Below, piece by piece: positions 8,730-16,939 of a stretch of 64,000 bases of DNA. The position numbers and the translations under genes were made by a program. A model generated the notes under the pieces. The model was given only the letters and a program-made list of their open reading frames with translations. It made no database searches and had not been told where the DNA came from. The first letter of the stretch is position 1, and each line of letters starts with the position of its first letter. The stretch is from Geobacillus icigianus (GTDB taxonomy: Bacteria; Bacillota; Bacilli; Bacillales; Anoxybacillaceae): NCBI RefSeq assembly GCF_000750005.1, contig NZ_JPYA01000126.1, forward strand, positions 12,273 to 76,272, written 5' to 3'.

Positions 8730-9756
8730 GCAATGCGGACTGAAGCCCCCCGATCAGTATATCGATTTCAGCGTCAATACGAACCCGTACGCGTTGCCGC
8801 CGTCCGCCTGGCCGACCGGAGAAGATTGGGCGCGTTGGGCGAGCGAATATCCCGATCCGGAAGCCAAAGCGCTCAAAGAGAAAGTGGCTGAGCGAGAGCG
8901 CATTCGCCCTGAGCAAGTGCTTGTCACCAACGGGGCGGTGGAGGCGGTGTATTTGTTGGCAGCCATGTTTGCCGGCCGCCGCGTCGGCGTCTTGGAGCCG
9001 GCGTTTTCTGAATATCGGCGCGCCTCTCTTGCTTACGGTTGCGAAGTGACGTCATTGATGGCGGAGGAAAGCCGCGGATTTTTGCCTGATCTTGACGAAG
9101 CGGCTGCGTGGGTGGCTGAGCGTGAAGCGGTGTTTCTTTGCCATCCGAACAACCCGACGGGAACGGTGCTCTCAAAGGGGGATCTTCACGCCCTCATTGC
9201 CGCCGCCCATTGGGCTGGAACGTACATCATCGTGGATGAGGCGTTTTACCCGTTTTGGTGCGGCGGATTTACAGCGGTGCGTTGGCTGGACCGCTACCCC
9301 CGCTTGATCGTGCTTCGCTCGCTGACGAAAATCTACCACTTGGCCGGGGCGCGCCTCGGCTATGTGGCAGCCGATGAAGCGGTCATTGCCTCGCTGCGGA
9401 AACGGCAGCCGCCATGGAGCGTAAGCCGCGTCGCCCAGCAGCTCGGGCTTCGCTTTATGGAGATGGAGTCGTTTGCCGTTTGGACGAAAGAGCGGATCGC
9501 CGCCGAGCGGGAGCGGGTGTTTCGCTCGCTGCCGCTGAATCGGTATCGCGTGTTGCCGTCGGCCGTCAACTTTTATTTGCTGCGGCCGCTGTCCGGCCGG
9601 ACAATGGAGCTGTTTTGGCATCTGTTGGAGCGCGGGATCGTTCCGCGCCATACGATGAATTTTCCCGGCTTGGATGGGCGCTACTTGCGCTTCGCTGTCA
9701 AAACGCAGGTGGAAAACGATCAGCTGCTTGAAGCGTTGGCGGGGTGGGACGGTTGA
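8686..9756 (+). CDS. cobD: L-threonine-O-3-phosphate decarboxylase
   Basis: A 356-residue fold-type I PLP enzyme related to HisC that supplies (R)-1-aminopropan-2-ol phosphate to CbiB. It shows HGANPRALYEQ at the N-terminus, CHPNNPTG (about 150), the DEAFYPF PLP-pyridine Asp region, and the Schiff-base Lys in SLTKIYHLAGARLGY (about 214). The TTG at 8686 is chosen because AGGAGGG at 8671-8677 is spaced 8 bases from it, and the resulting N-terminus matches family members. It overlaps the cbiB 3' end by 44 bases. Confidence 0.9.
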   Translation: MPWPAHGANPRALYEQCGLKPPDQYIDFSVNTNPYALPPSAWPTGEDWARWASEYPDPEAKALKEKVAERERIRPEQVLVTNGAVEAVYLLAAMFAGRRVGVLEPAFSEYRRASLAYGCEVTSLMAEESRGFLPDLDEAAAWVAEREAVFLCHPNNPTGTVLSKGDLHALIAAAHWAGTYIIVDEAFYPFWCGGFTAVRWLDRYPRLIVLRSLTKIYHLAGARLGYVAADEAVIASLRKRQPPWSVSRVAQQLGLRFMEMESFAVWTKERIAAERERVFRSLPLNRYRVLPSAVNFYLLRPLSGRTMELFWHLLERGIVPRHTMNFPGLDGRYLRFAVKTQVENDQLLEALAGWDG

Positions 9757-10310
9757 TCGTTTTTGTGAGCGGCGCGGTGCGGAGCGGGAAGAGCGAGATT
9801 GCGGAAGCATGCGCCATCCGGCTCGCTCCTGTCGGAAGGATTCATTATATCGCCGCTGCGCCGGCGGACGATGAAGAAATGGCTGGGCGCATCCGCCGTC
9901 ATCAAGAGCGGCGGGCGGCCACCGCGGCGCGGTGGGTCGTGTGGGAAGTCCCGTTTTCATCGCGGGGGCTGACCGCTTCTTTGCGGGCGGACGATGTTGT
10001 CCTGCTAGATTGTTTGACGACTTGGTGGGCGGCAGAACTGTTTGTAGGAGATGATTGGAAAACGATGAAAACGGCTGACGAAGCCGCCCGTCGCCTGCTT
10101 GATGAGGTGCGGGCGTGGGCCGGACGGTGCCGGGCGGTGGTGGTCGTATCCAATGAGCTGTTTTCCGGCGGGGTGCCGGATGATGAGGGCACGTTTCGCT
10201 ACATGAAAACGCTTGGGTGGCTTCATCAGCAGTTGGTTGCCGCTGCCGGGGCGGCCGCTGTAGTCGAATGCGGCCTTCTGCGCGTGAAAAAAGGACGGTG
10301 GCCGCAATGA
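9753..10310 (+). CDS. cobU: Adenosylcobinamide kinase / guanylyltransferase
   Basis: A 185-residue bifunctional enzyme that phosphorylates adenosylcobinamide and then adds GMP. The P-loop SGAVRSGKS sits at residues 6-14, LLDCLTTW near 85, and the SNELFSGGVPDDEGTFRYM block near 135 aligns with the family's SNEVG-GIVP region. The TTG at 9753 (TTGA overlap with the cobD stop, SD GGGGTGG) gives the usual MIVFVSG start; a GTG at 9744 is possible. A second, weaker CobU-like gene lies four genes downstream. Confidence 0.9.
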   Translation: MIVFVSGAVRSGKSEIAEACAIRLAPVGRIHYIAAAPADDEEMAGRIRRHQERRAATAARWVVWEVPFSSRGLTASLRADDVVLLDCLTTWWAAELFVGDDWKTMKTADEAARRLLDEVRAWAGRCRAVVVVSNELFSGGVPDDEGTFRYMKTLGWLHQQLVAAAGAAAVVECGLLRVKKGRWPQ

Positions 10311-11095
10311 AGAGGGCGTGGAGCGGTTGGCGGCTGGCGCTCCAGCTGCTGACCGTCTTTCCGATCCGGCGCGCCGTCGAATGGAATGAGTGGCACGTCC
10401 GTTGGCTCGTGCGGTGCATGCCGTTGGTCGGGGGGCTGATCGGCGCATGTTCGGCTGCGCTGTATGCGCTTTATCTGTCGCTTTCCTTCGGTTCGCCGCT
10501 TTTTTGGTCGTTTCTCCTTCTTTGGCTCGGCGTTTGGCTGGCCGGAGGGCTGCACGCCGATGGGCTGATGGATGTCGGCGATGCGTTTTTTTCCTACCGC
10601 GATGTGAAGCGGCGGCAAGAAATTATGTCCGATTCGCGCGTCGGCGCATTTGCGGTGCTCGTGCTTTTCACCGTGCTGTCGTTCCGTTGGCTGTTTTTGT
10701 ACGAATCGCTGCAAACCGGTGTCCCATGGGCGCTGTTGGTGGCGGTTCCTTGTTTATCGCGGGCTGGCGCCGCCTCGCTTCTTGTCGTCGCAAAGCTGGC
10801 AAAGCCGACAGGAATGGCGGCTTCGCTCCGCGAATACAGTTCATGGCGCGATGCGGTGGGCGCGCTGATGGCTGCTTTGTTCGTGCTCGCGTTATTGGCG
10901 GCGATCGGCGCTGTCCCGCTCCCAACCGGCTTGGCGTTGTTGGCGGCGACCGGATTGTTGGTGGCGGCGGCTCGGCGTTGGGCGGAAACCCAGTTTGGCG
11001 GCATTACCGGCGATGTGCTTGGCGCGTTCATTGAAGGGGGGGAAACGGTGCTGTGGGGCGTCATTTGGCTCTTACACTCATCCGGCATGGCATGA
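10307..11095 (+). CDS. cobS: Adenosylcobinamide-GDP ribazoletransferase (cobalamin synthase)
   Basis: A 262-residue integral membrane protein that condenses adenosylcobinamide-GDP with alpha-ribazole (or its phosphate) to finish the lower loop. It has the N-terminal LALQLLTVFPI stretch, the metal-binding GGLHADGLMDVGDAFFS block (about 82-98), and the C-terminal GGITGDVLGAFIEGGE motif near 236. The ATG overlaps the cobU stop (ATGA). The next gene begins inside its 3' end. Confidence 0.93.
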   Translation: MKRAWSGWRLALQLLTVFPIRRAVEWNEWHVRWLVRCMPLVGGLIGACSAALYALYLSLSFGSPLFWSFLLLWLGVWLAGGLHADGLMDVGDAFFSYRDVKRRQEIMSDSRVGAFAVLVLFTVLSFRWLFLYESLQTGVPWALLVAVPCLSRAGAASLLVVAKLAKPTGMAASLREYSSWRDAVGALMAALFVLALLAAIGAVPLPTGLALLAATGLLVAAARRWAETQFGGITGDVLGAFIEGGETVLWGVIWLLHSSGMA

Positions 11096-11703
11096 CGGAG
11101 GAAAACCGGCGCCGCGCTTACATCGGTTGGCTTGATGTTCCGCTGGCGGCCGAGGAGCGCGAGCGGCTTCGCCGGCTGCGCACAGAACGGTTCGCTCCGC
11201 TCGATCTGTTAGTGGGCAGCGATCTTCGCCGCTGCCGCGAGACGGCCGCTTGCTTGTTTCCGGGACGGGAGGCGGATTGGTGCGCCGCGGAATGGCGTGA
11301 GCTGTCCTTCGGGGCTTGGGAAGGGCGGACGTTTGCGGACTTGAAAGACGACCGTGCGTATCGGCGCTGGCTGGAGTCTCCCGAAGCAGCGGCCCCGCCC
11401 GGCGGTGAATCGTATGCCGAGTTTCAGAGGCGCATCATGCAGGCGCTCGCAAAGACGCTTGCCTTGGCCGAACGATCAGGGGCTTGCCATGTCGTTGTTG
11501 TCACTCACGGCGGCCCGATCCGCCTTTTGCTGGAGCGGTATGCGCCGGATCTTCGTCCGTTTTGGGAATGGGAGGTGCCGTTTGCCGGGGGCTATACGTT
11601 GGAATCAACGCTTGAGCGTTGGAAGGAGGGGAAACGATGCATTTCGTTGTCGGCGGTGCGTTTCAAGGAAAGCGAAAATGGGTGCGGGAACGGTACGGAG
11701 TAG
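11053..11703 (+). CDS. cobC: Histidine phosphatase, probable alpha-ribazole phosphatase
   Basis: A 216-residue member of the phosphoglycerate mutase-like branch. The catalytic RHG motif is at residues 11-13 (LTLIRHGMTEENR), a second Arg-rich site at SDLRRCRETA, LSFGAWEG near 79, and the second catalytic His in VVVTHGGPIRLLL. Fused to cobS by a 43-base overlap, it probably removes the phosphate from alpha-ribazole-5'-phosphate or from adenosylcobalamin-5'-phosphate. The start is GTG with a purine-rich SD. The substrate is inferred from operon position; the fold alone does not define it. Confidence 0.82.
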   Translation: MGRHLALTLIRHGMTEENRRRAYIGWLDVPLAAEERERLRRLRTERFAPLDLLVGSDLRRCRETAACLFPGREADWCAAEWRELSFGAWEGRTFADLKDDRAYRRWLESPEAAAPPGGESYAEFQRRIMQALAKTLALAERSGACHVVVVTHGGPIRLLLERYAPDLRPFWEWEVPFAGGYTLESTLERWKEGKRCISLSAVRFKESENGCGNGTE

Positions 11704-12053
11704 GCGATGGCAGCCACATCGTATGGCAGGACGGCTATCAAGCACCATACCAAGCGCCCGATGATGTCCACGGGGCGAAAACGGTCGTCCTTGACGGGCT
11801 CGAAGCCGCCATTCGTCGCGTTTCGGATGTGGACGAATGGGAGAAGCGCTTTGGCGACTGGCGGCGCTGGGAGGCGGCGGCACCCGGCCGCACCGTCGTT
11901 TGGATCGGCACCGATGTGACGCAAGGCATCGTCCCTGTCGATAGGGAAGAGCGGCGTTGGCGTGATGCGGTCGGCCTCTGTTACCAACGGCTGGCCGCTA
12001 TGTGCAGCCGCGTTGACCGACTTTGGTGCGGGCTGGCTGAACGATTGAAATAA
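11637..12053 (+). CDS. Short, degenerate CobU-like protein
   Basis: A 138-residue protein that resembles CobU at both ends but is shorter. The N-terminal VVGGAFQGKRKWV matches the position of the CobU P-loop but has Arg where Ser/Thr normally follows GK. The segment GTDVTQGIVPVDREERRWRD and the following CYQRLA match the CobU region before its C-terminus. The ATG has a strong AAGGAGGGG SD and lies 67 bases inside the phosphatase gene. It may be a specialised nucleotide-binding partner of CobU or a decaying copy; the sequence does not decide which. Confidence 0.75.
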   Translation: MHFVVGGAFQGKRKWVRERYGVGDGSHIVWQDGYQAPYQAPDDVHGAKTVVLDGLEAAIRRVSDVDEWEKRFGDWRRWEAAAPGRTVVWIGTDVTQGIVPVDREERRWRDAVGLCYQRLAAMCSRVDRLWCGLAERLK

Positions 12054-12071
12054 GGAAAGGGGAGAGGGCGA

Positions 12072-12650
12072 ATGAGGCTGTATACACGGACAGGAGATCA
12101 AGGAAAAACGAGTCTAGTTGGCGGGCGCGTCGACAAAGACCATTTGCGCGTTGAGGCGTACGGGACGATCGATGAGGCCAATTCGGTGATCGGTTGGGCG
12201 TTGGCTTTGCTTGTGGATGATGAACGGTTTCGCGACCTTTGCGCCGAGCTGCAAATGATCCAGCATGAGCTGTTTGACTGCGGCGGCGACTTAGCCATTG
12301 TCAACGGCAAGCTGCCGTATAAAGTGAACGATGAGATGGTCGCCCGTTTGGAGGCGCGCATTGACGCGTATGTCCAAGAAGCGCCGCCGTTGCAAAAATT
12401 CATTTTGCCGGGCGGGTCAAAGGGGGCGGCGGCGCTTCATATGGCGCGCACCGTGACGAGAAGAGCGGAGCGCTGCATCGTTTCTTTGCAAAAAGCCGAG
12501 CCGATCAACGATGTGGTTCTCAAATATATGAACCGTCTATCCGACTATTTGTTCGCCGCCGCGCGGGTTGTGAATGCGCGGTTAGGGGTGAACGATGTCG
12601 AGTACGAACGAAGCGCCATCGTGTTTCGCGACAAGGAGGAGACACCATGA
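12072..12650 (+). CDS. pduO: Cob(I)alamin adenosyltransferase, PduO type
   Basis: A 192-residue ATP:cob(I)alamin adenosyltransferase. The N-terminal LYTRTGDQGKTSLVGG is the family ATP-binding block, followed by RVEAYGTIDEANSVIGWA, and late MARTVTRRAERCI with the conserved Arg residues. It makes the 5'-deoxyadenosyl form of imported corrinoids, needed before CbiZ/CobU-type steps and for coenzyme function. SD AAGGGGAG precedes the ATG by 6-8 bases; the stop overlaps the next start (ATGA). Confidence 0.95.
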   Translation: MRLYTRTGDQGKTSLVGGRVDKDHLRVEAYGTIDEANSVIGWALALLVDDERFRDLCAELQMIQHELFDCGGDLAIVNGKLPYKVNDEMVARLEARIDAYVQEAPPLQKFILPGGSKGAAALHMARTVTRRAERCIVSLQKAEPINDVVLKYMNRLSDYLFAAARVVNARLGVNDVEYERSAIVFRDKEETP

Positions 12651-13135
12651 GCCGTCGCTTGGCATGGCTGGCCGTTTGTTTGGCGTTGTCCGCCGTCGGG
12701 TCGTTCATCAAGCTGCCAACGTTTGTCGGCAGCATCGCCTTAGACAGCGCTCCGGCTCTTGTCGCCGCAGCCATCCTCGGTCCGCGTGCCGGGGCGGCGG
12801 TGGCGGGAATCGGGCATTTGATTTCCGCGTGGCTCGGCGGTTGGCCGCTCGGACCGTTTCATTGGCTGATTGCGTTGGAAATGGCCGCGCTTGGCGCCCT
12901 GTTTGCCTTGCTCTATCAGCGGGGCTGGAAAATAGGAAGCGCTGCGGTCTTTATCATTGGCAACGCTTGTTTCGCCCCGTTGCCGCTGGCCGCTTCGTTC
13001 GGTTGGTCGTTCGTGTTGGCGGTCATTCCGCCACTGTCGATAGCGGCGCTCATCAATGTCTTGATCGCGATGGCGGTCATCCCGTCTGTCGAGCGTGTCG
13101 CGGGAAAAGCAAGGGGGAAAGTGCCGCATGCGTGA
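12647..13135 (+). CDS. cblT: ECF-type S component, probable alpha-ribazole transporter
   Basis: A 162-residue very hydrophobic protein with about five membrane segments and the layout of substrate-capture (S) components of ECF transporters, including the Ala/Gly-rich first helix and the GAAVAGIGHLISAWLGGWP loop. It overlaps the next gene, a probable alpha-ribazole kinase, by 8 bases. In Firmicutes the CblT/CblS pair is known to salvage alpha-ribazole. The energising ECF module is not in the window and would be shared. The assignment rests on context and the kinase neighbour more than on unique motifs. Confidence 0.75.
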   Translation: MSRRLAWLAVCLALSAVGSFIKLPTFVGSIALDSAPALVAAAILGPRAGAAVAGIGHLISAWLGGWPLGPFHWLIALEMAALGALFALLYQRGWKIGSAAVFIIGNACFAPLPLAASFGWSFVLAVIPPLSIAALINVLIAMAVIPSVERVAGKARGKVPHA

Positions 13136-13844
13136 TGTGCTGTTTCTACCGCTGGCGGACGGCGTGGAGTTGGCTGTTGCCGCCGATGGTTCAGCGGCGG
13201 TTGGAGACAAGCCGGGCGATGTCGTGTCTGCTCCGACTGATGTCGTCGCCTATTTCGCCGCCCGCGTCGCTTTGCTGGAGCTGTTGAGCGTCGGGGCCGA
13301 AGCGAGGGCGGTCGTGCTGCAAAATTTCATCGCCGACGACCGTTGGGAGGCGCTTTGCCGCGGTGTTGAGCGAGCAGGCCGAGAGCTCGCTCTTTCCCTT
13401 CCGATCACCGGCAGTACGGAATCCAACTTTCCAACCGTACAGTCGGCGCTTGGCGTGACGGCGCTCGGGACGGTGGCCAGCCAGCGAAAGCGGATCGGGA
13501 TGACGCCGGAGACGGCGCGGTTTGCCGTGATCGGCCGCCCGCTCGTCGGGGCTGCGGTGTTGGCCCAACCCGAATGGGTGCTGCCGCTTTCCCTTTTCGC
13601 CGAGCTGCTTGTTTCGCCCTATGTGTATGAGCTCGTGCCGATCGGATCGAAAGGCGTTTTTTACGAATGGACAGGGCTGTTGGCCGCCAATCGCCTCCGC
13701 TTCCGCAGTTGTTCGTGTCCACTGTCGCTTTTTTCATCCGGGGGACCGGCCACCGCCGTGCTGATCAGCTATGACCCAGCCGGCGAACCGAAGCTGAAGC
13801 AGCAAGCTGGGCGGCTCTTTTTCCCGTTGTTTGCCGAACGGTAG
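13128..13844 (+). CDS. cblS: Probable alpha-ribazole kinase (AIR synthase-like)
   Basis: A 238-residue protein with features of the AIR-synthase/ThiL/PurM-like fold: VGDKPGDVVSAPTDVVAYFAAR (about 25-46) in place of the usual Asp-rich metal loop, ITGSTESNFPTVQSALGVTALG in the middle, and a compact C-terminal half. In Listeria and Geobacillus, CblS phosphorylates alpha-ribazole so that CobS can use it, which replaces the CobT route; no cobT lies in this operon. It ends the operon, before an intrinsic terminator. The ATG at 13128 overlaps the cblT stop. Confidence 0.75.
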   Translation: MRDVLFLPLADGVELAVAADGSAAVGDKPGDVVSAPTDVVAYFAARVALLELLSVGAEARAVVLQNFIADDRWEALCRGVERAGRELALSLPITGSTESNFPTVQSALGVTALGTVASQRKRIGMTPETARFAVIGRPLVGAAVLAQPEWVLPLSLFAELLVSPYVYELVPIGSKGVFYEWTGLLAANRLRFRSCSCPLSLFSSGGPATAVLISYDPAGEPKLKQQAGRLFFPLFAER

Positions 13845-13891
13845 CCATGCCCCCATTTCTGTGCAAAAAGTGGTTTTCTTTTTCATCGTCA

Positions 13892-13923
13892 CCCGTTATC
13901 ATGAAGATAATGGGATTTTTTTT
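13892..13923 (+). terminator. Terminator of the cobalamin operon
   Basis: CCCGTTATC (13892-13900) pairs with GATAATGGG (13906-13914) around a 5-nt loop, then A and eight T. Confidence 0.9.
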
Positions 13924-14037
13924 GGTTCGGCTGTCAAGCGGAACAAGGCGATGCCGCCGCTTTCGTACGGGAGCAGCCCGATGGTCAAAAGCAGACGAAT
14001 GGCCGCGGTCCATGGGGAAGATAGGGGGAGAGAAACG

Positions 14038-14583
14038 ATGGACCCCGTCTTTGAGCAGTTGTATGAAAAATATCACGATGACTTGTTTAATTTTTTGTTT
14101 TACATGGTGCGGAATCGAGAGCAGGCCGAAGATTTAGTCCAAGAAGTCTACGTCAAAGTGCTTCGCTCATATAAGCGGTTTCAAGGGCAATGCAGCGAAA
14201 AAACGTGGCTGCTGTCCATTGCGCGCCATGTGGCGATCGATTTTTTCCGCAAGCAAAAACGCCGCCGTCAGTGGGTGGGGGCAGCGGATTGGAGCGAGGA
14301 ACAAATCAGTGCGGATGGTCCGCAGCCTGAGGAACTCGCCATTCAAAACGAGGAAATTCAGCAGCTGTACCGTTGTTTGGCCCGCTGTACGCTCGATCAG
14401 CAGCTCGTGCTAGTGCTTCGTTTTATCCAGTCGTTGTCGATCGCCGAAACGGCGGAAGCGCTCGGCTGGACGGAAAGCAAGGTGAAGACAACACAGCACC
14501 GCGCCTTGAAGGCGCTGAAGCACTATATGGAGGAAGAGGCGGAACGGGAAGGTGGGGCATGTGAAAAAGTTTCAGTGGAGTGA
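14038..14583 (+). CDS. sigX: ECF sigma factor SigX
   Basis: A 181-residue extracytoplasmic-function sigma factor. Region 2 covers about 8-75 (YEKYHDDLFNFLFYMVRNREQAEDLVQEVYVKVL) and region 4 about 115-165 (LVLRFIQSLSIAETAEALGWTESKVKTTQHRALKALK, a helix-turn-helix). It matches B. subtilis SigX, which governs cell-surface modification and resistance to cationic peptides, and is followed by a transmembrane anti-sigma gene. ATG chosen by the AGGGGGAGA SD. I could not find a convincing autoregulatory SigX promoter in 13924-14037. Confidence 0.9.
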   Translation: MDPVFEQLYEKYHDDLFNFLFYMVRNREQAEDLVQEVYVKVLRSYKRFQGQCSEKTWLLSIARHVAIDFFRKQKRRRQWVGAADWSEEQISADGPQPEELAIQNEEIQQLYRCLARCTLDQQLVLVLRFIQSLSIAETAEALGWTESKVKTTQHRALKALKHYMEEEAEREGGACEKVSVE

Positions 14584-15673
14584 GCAGTGCATTGAACATG
14601 GGTTAAAGCAGATGCCGACCGTGAAAGACCGCCGTTCCAAAGAAGACGTTTATCAGCAATGGCGGCGCGCTCAGCAGGCGCGCTGGAAACGTCGGTGGCG
14701 CGCGGCAGCGGCGGTAGCGACGGTGCTGATCGCCGTTGCGCTCGGTGGCCATCGGTGGATCGCGCCGGAGCAGGAGGAGAAACAGAAGGCCGCATCGCCG
14801 GCGGAAATGACGCCGACCAATAGCGCTTCGGCGCCGACGGAAATGATGATGACGGCGGATGCGGCTTCAAAGGCGGCGGAACAAAACGAAACCGTGGCGG
14901 TGATCGCCTTGCCCGACCGGCGCAGCGGTTTTGTGGTGCCGGTCGCGGTGCCGCTCGATGACCGGCTTGCCCCGGCGGAGCGGGTGGCGGCTGCCATCGA
15001 TGAATTGAGCCGCACTCGGCTTCGCGATGCGGCCCGCTGGTTTGATGGCGTTACCGTGGTGCCGGAAGCGGAGGACGGGCGCACATGGGCGGTGGACGTT
15101 CCGGCCGGGCATCGTGTGTTTGCGGCCAGCGGCAAAGAACAGCAACTTTTTTTGGCGGCGGTGACGGAGACGGTGCGGCAAATGGGCGGACGGCGCCTCC
15201 ACTTTTTCACCGCCGGGAAAGAAGGATTGAATTTGCCGGCGGTGGGGCGGTTGCACCTGTCAAAAATCGGCGGGCAAAAACGAATGTATTATATTAGCCG
15301 TACGTCTTCGTTTCCAGCCGTCGTGCTCATTCCAGCCCCGAGCGGAGCCTCGACGCTTCTTGAGGCGCTGCAGCGGATGACCAAGCCGGGGGGAAGCGGG
15401 CTGGAACCGGCTGTTCCGCAAGGGGTAGAGATCACCGGAGTGAAGGTGGATGAACGCCACGCGACGATCCGCCTCCGCGTGTCCGTTTCGCTTGACACCC
15501 AAGACGCAGCGCGCATGGTGGAAGCGATGTTGCTGACGGCGAAAGAGTTTGGAATACATGACGTGACGCTGACCGCCGCTGGCCGTTCCTCCCTTGGTTC
15601 GTATCGGCTTGGAGAGCGAATCGCCGTGCCGCCGGGGCCGAACTCGGAAGTAGTGGCGGCAGCAGGGCGGTAG
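14561..15673 (+). CDS. rsiX: Anti-sigma-X factor with GerMN-like domains
   Basis: A 370-residue single-pass membrane protein. About 45 cytoplasmic residues are followed by one transmembrane segment (AAAAVATVLIAVALGGHRWI) and a large extracytoplasmic part with two GerMN-like alpha/beta units (about 120-220 and 255-345). It pairs with SigX as in B. subtilis. The GTG at 14561 is preferred over one at 14552 because AAGGTGG sits at the right distance; it overlaps the sigX 3' end by 23 bases. The extracytoplasmic part probably senses envelope stress, which is inference. Confidence 0.85.
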   Translation: MKKFQWSEQCIEHGLKQMPTVKDRRSKEDVYQQWRRAQQARWKRRWRAAAAVATVLIAVALGGHRWIAPEQEEKQKAASPAEMTPTNSASAPTEMMMTADAASKAAEQNETVAVIALPDRRSGFVVPVAVPLDDRLAPAERVAAAIDELSRTRLRDAARWFDGVTVVPEAEDGRTWAVDVPAGHRVFAASGKEQQLFLAAVTETVRQMGGRRLHFFTAGKEGLNLPAVGRLHLSKIGGQKRMYYISRTSSFPAVVLIPAPSGASTLLEALQRMTKPGGSGLEPAVPQGVEITGVKVDERHATIRLRVSVSLDTQDAARMVEAMLLTAKEFGIHDVTLTAAGRSSLGSYRLGERIAVPPGPNSEVVAAAGR

Positions 15674-15902
15674 CGGGGTGGCGCTGTTTTGTTATCGTTT
15701 TGTAAATGGCGGCGCGGTTCTGTTCTAGCACCGATCGTTTTGACATAAGACTTATATGGTGTGAGAGGAAGAGGTCGTCACCGCGCGGCTTTCTTTTCGA
15801 TTTGCCAAGCCTCTTTTCGAGCGCAGGAGGCGGCTCAGCCGTTGCGGGGAGCTTCGGTCCGCGCCAGCACGCGGAGCAGGGGATGAAAAAGGAGGGATGA
15901 CC
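15674..15902. other. Intergenic stretch after rsiX
   Basis: No convincing gene in the first 230 bases. A TTGACA at 15740-15745 lacks a -10 box at the normal distance. A strong GGAGGG SD near 15892-15897 belongs to the short ORF that follows. Confidence 0.5.
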
Positions 15903-15989
15903 ATGGGGGATGTGACAAGACGAATTTTAGCGGTCGCCGGCGTAGCGGCATGCGTCGGCCTGCTTTTTCTCATCGGCGCCAACGGCTGA
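15903..15989 (+). CDS. Putative 28-residue membrane peptide
   Basis: ATG preceded by AAAAAGGAGGG with ideal spacing. The product has MGDVTRR (basic) followed by ILAVAGVAACVGLLFLIG, a single membrane span, and ends ANG. The strong ribosome binding site and the positive-inside hydrophobic pattern suggest translation, but no homologue is recognised and function is unknown. Confidence 0.45.
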   Translation: MGDVTRRILAVAGVAACVGLLFLIGANG

Positions 15990-16071
15990 AGCCTGAATAT
16001 TCAACCAATGGTTGTCCTTTCTTGCGTTGCTGCGTTATAATGAGAAAAACAGCAAGAGAGGGGAAACGGAA

Positions 16072-16884
16072 ATGTTGACGGATTATCACAACCATTTGGA
16101 GCGGGGGACGTTGACGCTCGATTATTTGCGCCAGTTCACCGATGAGGCAGCTAGGAAAGGGATTCAGCACTTCGGCATCTCTGAGCACGCGTATCACTTT
16201 TATCAGACAAAAAACATTTTGTCGAACCCGTGGGTCGAAGCGCGCCGCTGCTACGATATGGCCGATTATGTCCGGCTGTTCCACGAAGCGTGGGATGCGG
16301 GCATCGATGTCAAGATGTCGATCGAGATGGACTATACGCCGGGCAAACATGAGGAAATGGCTGCCTTCATCCGTTCGTACGAGTTTGACTATGTCATCGG
16401 TTCGATCCATTGGGTCGACGATTTCGGCATCGATTTAGTCGAGTACCGCCACGAGTGGGAGCGGCGCGATTTGTACGATACATATCGCAAATATTTCGAT
16501 CAAGTCGTGACGCTCGCCGAGTCAAATTTGTTTGATATTATCGGCCACTTGGATTTGGTGAAAATTTTTAAGTACGTCCCAGAGGACGAAGAGTTTTTGC
16601 TTGAACAATATGACCGAGCGACCACCGCGCTCGCCAATTCGAAAACGTGTGTGGAAATCAGCACCGCGGGGTTGCGCAAACCGGTCGGCGAACTGTATCC
16701 GGATCCGCGCTTGTTGAAAATGTGCTATGACAAAGGCATTCCGATCGTATTATCGTCCGATGCGCACGTGCCGGAACATGTCGGCGCCGATTTTGACAAA
16801 GCGGTGGAACTCGCCCGCAGCATCGGCTATACTGAGCTCATGACGTTCTCGAAAGGCGAGCGGAAGGCGGTGCCGCTCGGTTAA
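16072..16884 (+). CDS. PHP-domain phosphatase, histidinol-phosphatase family
   Basis: A 270-residue PHP-superfamily metal enzyme. Metal-ligand motifs include DYHNHLERG (4-12), FGISEHAYHFYQ (about 36-47), IEMDYTPG, YVIGSIHWVDD, DIIGHLDLVKIF and SSDAHVPEHVG near the C-terminus. This set matches histidinol-phosphate phosphatases of the Bacillus HisJ/YtvP type. hisC is in the window but 44 kb away, so histidinol phosphate is plausible but not shown by context. ATG with SD GAGGGGAAAC; terminators follow on its 3' side. Confidence 0.8.
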   Translation: MLTDYHNHLERGTLTLDYLRQFTDEAARKGIQHFGISEHAYHFYQTKNILSNPWVEARRCYDMADYVRLFHEAWDAGIDVKMSIEMDYTPGKHEEMAAFIRSYEFDYVIGSIHWVDDFGIDLVEYRHEWERRDLYDTYRKYFDQVVTLAESNLFDIIGHLDLVKIFKYVPEDEEFLLEQYDRATTALANSKTCVEISTAGLRKPVGELYPDPRLLKMCYDKGIPIVLSSDAHVPEHVGADFDKAVELARSIGYTELMTFSKGERKAVPLG

Positions 16885-16900
16885 GTGAAACGATATGGCG

Positions 16901-16939
16901 AAAAACGCAGGCTTCTGATCTCTTGGCGCCTGCGTTTTT
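16901..16939. terminator. Terminator after the PHP phosphatase
   Basis: AAAAACGCAGGC (16901-16912) pairs with GCCTGCGTTTTT (16928-16939), a perfect 12-bp stem with A/T tails on both sides, so it can act in both directions. Confidence 0.85.

Noticed and set aside
9172..10419. Long antisense frame of 415 codons opposite cobD-cobS
   Set aside because: GC-rich antisense shadow; the + strand genes have clear motifs and coupled starts.
13924..14037. SigX autoregulatory promoter
   Set aside because: No TGTAAC-like -35 with a CGAC-like -10 at the right spacing; cannot be supported.
15706..15900. 64-codon frame before the 28-residue ORF
   Set aside because: Low-complexity translation and no ribosome binding site.
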